From Tritrichomonas musculus (lineage: Eukaryota > Parabasalia > Tritrichomonadida > Tritrichomonadidae), in assembly GCA_039105265.1 (NCBI GenBank), contig JAPFFF010000041.1, positions 248,001 to 312,000 of the forward strand: 64,000 bases of DNA. Reading direction: 5' to 3'. The position numbers were made by a program, and so were the translations under genes. The notes under the pieces were generated by a model that had not been told where the DNA came from, ran no database searches, and saw only the letters and a program-made list of their open reading frames with translations. Position 1 is the stretch's first letter. Each line of letters starts with the position of its first letter. Shown here piece after piece: positions 63,114-64,000 of this stretch.

Positions 63114-63597
63114 AAAGGCGGATTCAATATTTAAAACTTTATTTAACGTATATTTTTGATAATAAAAAAAACGTTTTTATCCTATGAAAAAGAAGAAAAA
63201 AATAACCGCCACAAAATATAATCAATCTACTCTTATTTCTAAGTAAAAATCCAAAAAAAATTATTCCACAAGTTAATCATCAGATAAATCATTAAATTTT
63301 GTCTATTTGAACAAAATCAATATTAAAAAAATGCTAATGATGAATTTATTTTAAATTCCATTTATTTCTTATGAAAAAGAAAAAAGGTTTAAGCCATTTC
63401 TTTGTATTTGGCTTCGAATATAATTGTTTTGATATATAATTTTCTTCTTAAATAAAATTAAAAATTGAGAATAATATTCTTAGGTCAAATCATAAAATTC
63501 AATAAATGTAGATATTGTCAAAACATAACATTTTTCAATACTTTTTATTCAATTTCATTCTGATAAAAAAATTCAATTTTTAAAACCGCGCCATTTT
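63114..63597. other. Divergent promoter region
   Basis: Lies between the DM10 gene (minus) and the last gene (plus). Contains CCGCGCC at 63585-63591 just before the Inr of the right-hand gene. No other feature. Confidence 0.5.
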
Positions 63598-63602
63598 TCA
63601 TT
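63598..63602 (+). promoter_or_regulatory. Candidate Inr (TCATT) with an adjacent GCGCC box
   Basis: TCATT fits TCAYW; its A is 8 bases before the ATG at 63608. CCGCGCCATTTTT directly upstream resembles an E2F-type site (SGCGC next to a T/A run). Confidence 0.5.
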
Positions 63603-63607
63603 CTATC

Positions 63608-64000
63608 ATGACTCGCCAATATGATATTCAGCCAGCAATATATCCATCAAAGGAAGAACTTGAAGTACTTGAAAAATATCATAGAGCAATTCTAGAACAT
63701 CAAGATAGTCTCAAAACTAGAGATAAGAACATATTTATTAAAGAAGCAGTTTCAAAGCTCAAAAAATATAATCCTAATTGGAATAAAAAAGAGGTTAATA
63801 TGTATTTCAAAAATGCAGAAAAGAAAAATAAAAAGGCGCTGATTAGTTCAAACTCATCATTTGCACAATATCAAAATCCACAAGATAATGCACAAGGTGG
63901 AAATACCATGAAACCGGTTCAAATGGCTCAACCACCAAGACAAGCTCCTGCTCTAATGAATCCTTTTCAAAGTGCAAATCCAAATCTTGTATCTCCTCAA
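63608..64000 (+). CDS. Possible homeodomain-like DNA-binding protein (partial, runs off the window)
   Basis: The first 131 codons are open to the window end. Residues about 14-75 have three predicted helices: EELEVLEKYHRAILEHQ, DKNIFIKEAVSKLKKY and WNKKEVNMYFKNAEKKNKK. The last recalls homeodomain recognition helices (VxxWFxNxRxK), with YFKN replacing WFQN. A Gln/Pro/Asn-rich tail begins after residue 85. A DNA-binding, transcription-related role is inferred; a Myb- or other three-helix fold is also possible. The start is supported by the Inr 8 bases upstream. Confidence 0.6.
   Translation, partial: MTRQYDIQPAIYPSKEELEVLEKYHRAILEHQDSLKTRDKNIFIKEAVSKLKKYNPNWNKKEVNMYFKNAEKKNKKALISSNSSFAQYQNPQDNAQGGNTMKPVQMAQPPRQAPALMNPFQSANPNLVSPQ

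Noticed and set aside
1-64000. CRISPR arrays, operons, ribosome binding sites
   Set aside because: The window is clearly eukaryotic; no regularly spaced identical repeats with unique spacers were seen.

Overview
The window looks like a contig from a trichomonad (Parabasalia), most probably Tritrichomonas or a close relative. It is very AT-rich and has no visible introns. It carries several hallmarks of trichomonad genomes: DUF3447/ankyrin genes, Sel1-repeat genes, BspA-like LRR_5 genes, broken BTB-BACK-F5/8C and kinase genes, bacterial-type enzymes likely gained by transfer, and many short transposon relics. Candidate initiator (Inr, TCAYW) motifs lie 8-22 bases upstream of several start codons, as known for Trichomonas. 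An EFHC/Rib72 homologue with three DM10 domains shows a flagellate.

Layout. 1-4 kb: a TA-flanked MITE, then a decayed kinase-Sel1 gene. 4-7 kb: tRNA-Arg(CCU), an intact ankyrin-type gene, and a decayed kinase on the minus strand. 7-12 kb: a tandem calponin-homology (CH) protein with a tryptophan-acidic tail, an iron-sulfur flavoprotein-like reductase, and a broken GH13 gene. 12-16.5 kb: twin hairpins and a mariner-like 1.46 kb element. 16.6-22 kb: a Sel1 protein, an odd tRNA (Leu-UAG-like), a BspA-like protein, and a 452 bp hAT-like MITE with an 8 bp target duplication. 22-31 kb: gene fragments, a sialate O-acetylesterase-like enzyme, a BTB-BACK-F5/8C pseudogene, a small UBL-UBA protein, and hairpin and tandem repeats. 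31-47 kb: a CH-CH-GTPase fusion, a mariner-like MITE, and a giant 3462-residue repeat protein. 47-51 kb: a GC-rich island and two foldback elements. 52-53.5 kb: a 12-TM transporter. 56-60 kb: a virus-like (probably Maverick/Polinton) fossil. 60-61 kb: a MULE-like MITE. 61-64 kb: the flagellar DM10 gene and the start of a gene for a possible homeodomain-like protein.

How the genes fit together. No operon or pathway cluster is visible; each intact gene is a separate unit between AT-rich spacers. The main theme is cytoskeleton. Two genes carry clear tandem CH domains, one of them fused to a GBP/atlastin-like large GTPase. The giant protein is built of about 11 copies of a roughly 200-residue module that may be a very diverged CH fold. 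The CH-GTPase fusion and the giant array are adjacent on the same strand and are the best candidates for something undescribed. The DM10 protein adds an axonemal component. The acetylesterase and the flavoprotein fit anaerobic life on mucosal surfaces.

Limits: all calls come from reading the translated sequence by eye. Family names rest on motifs, and no database search was run.
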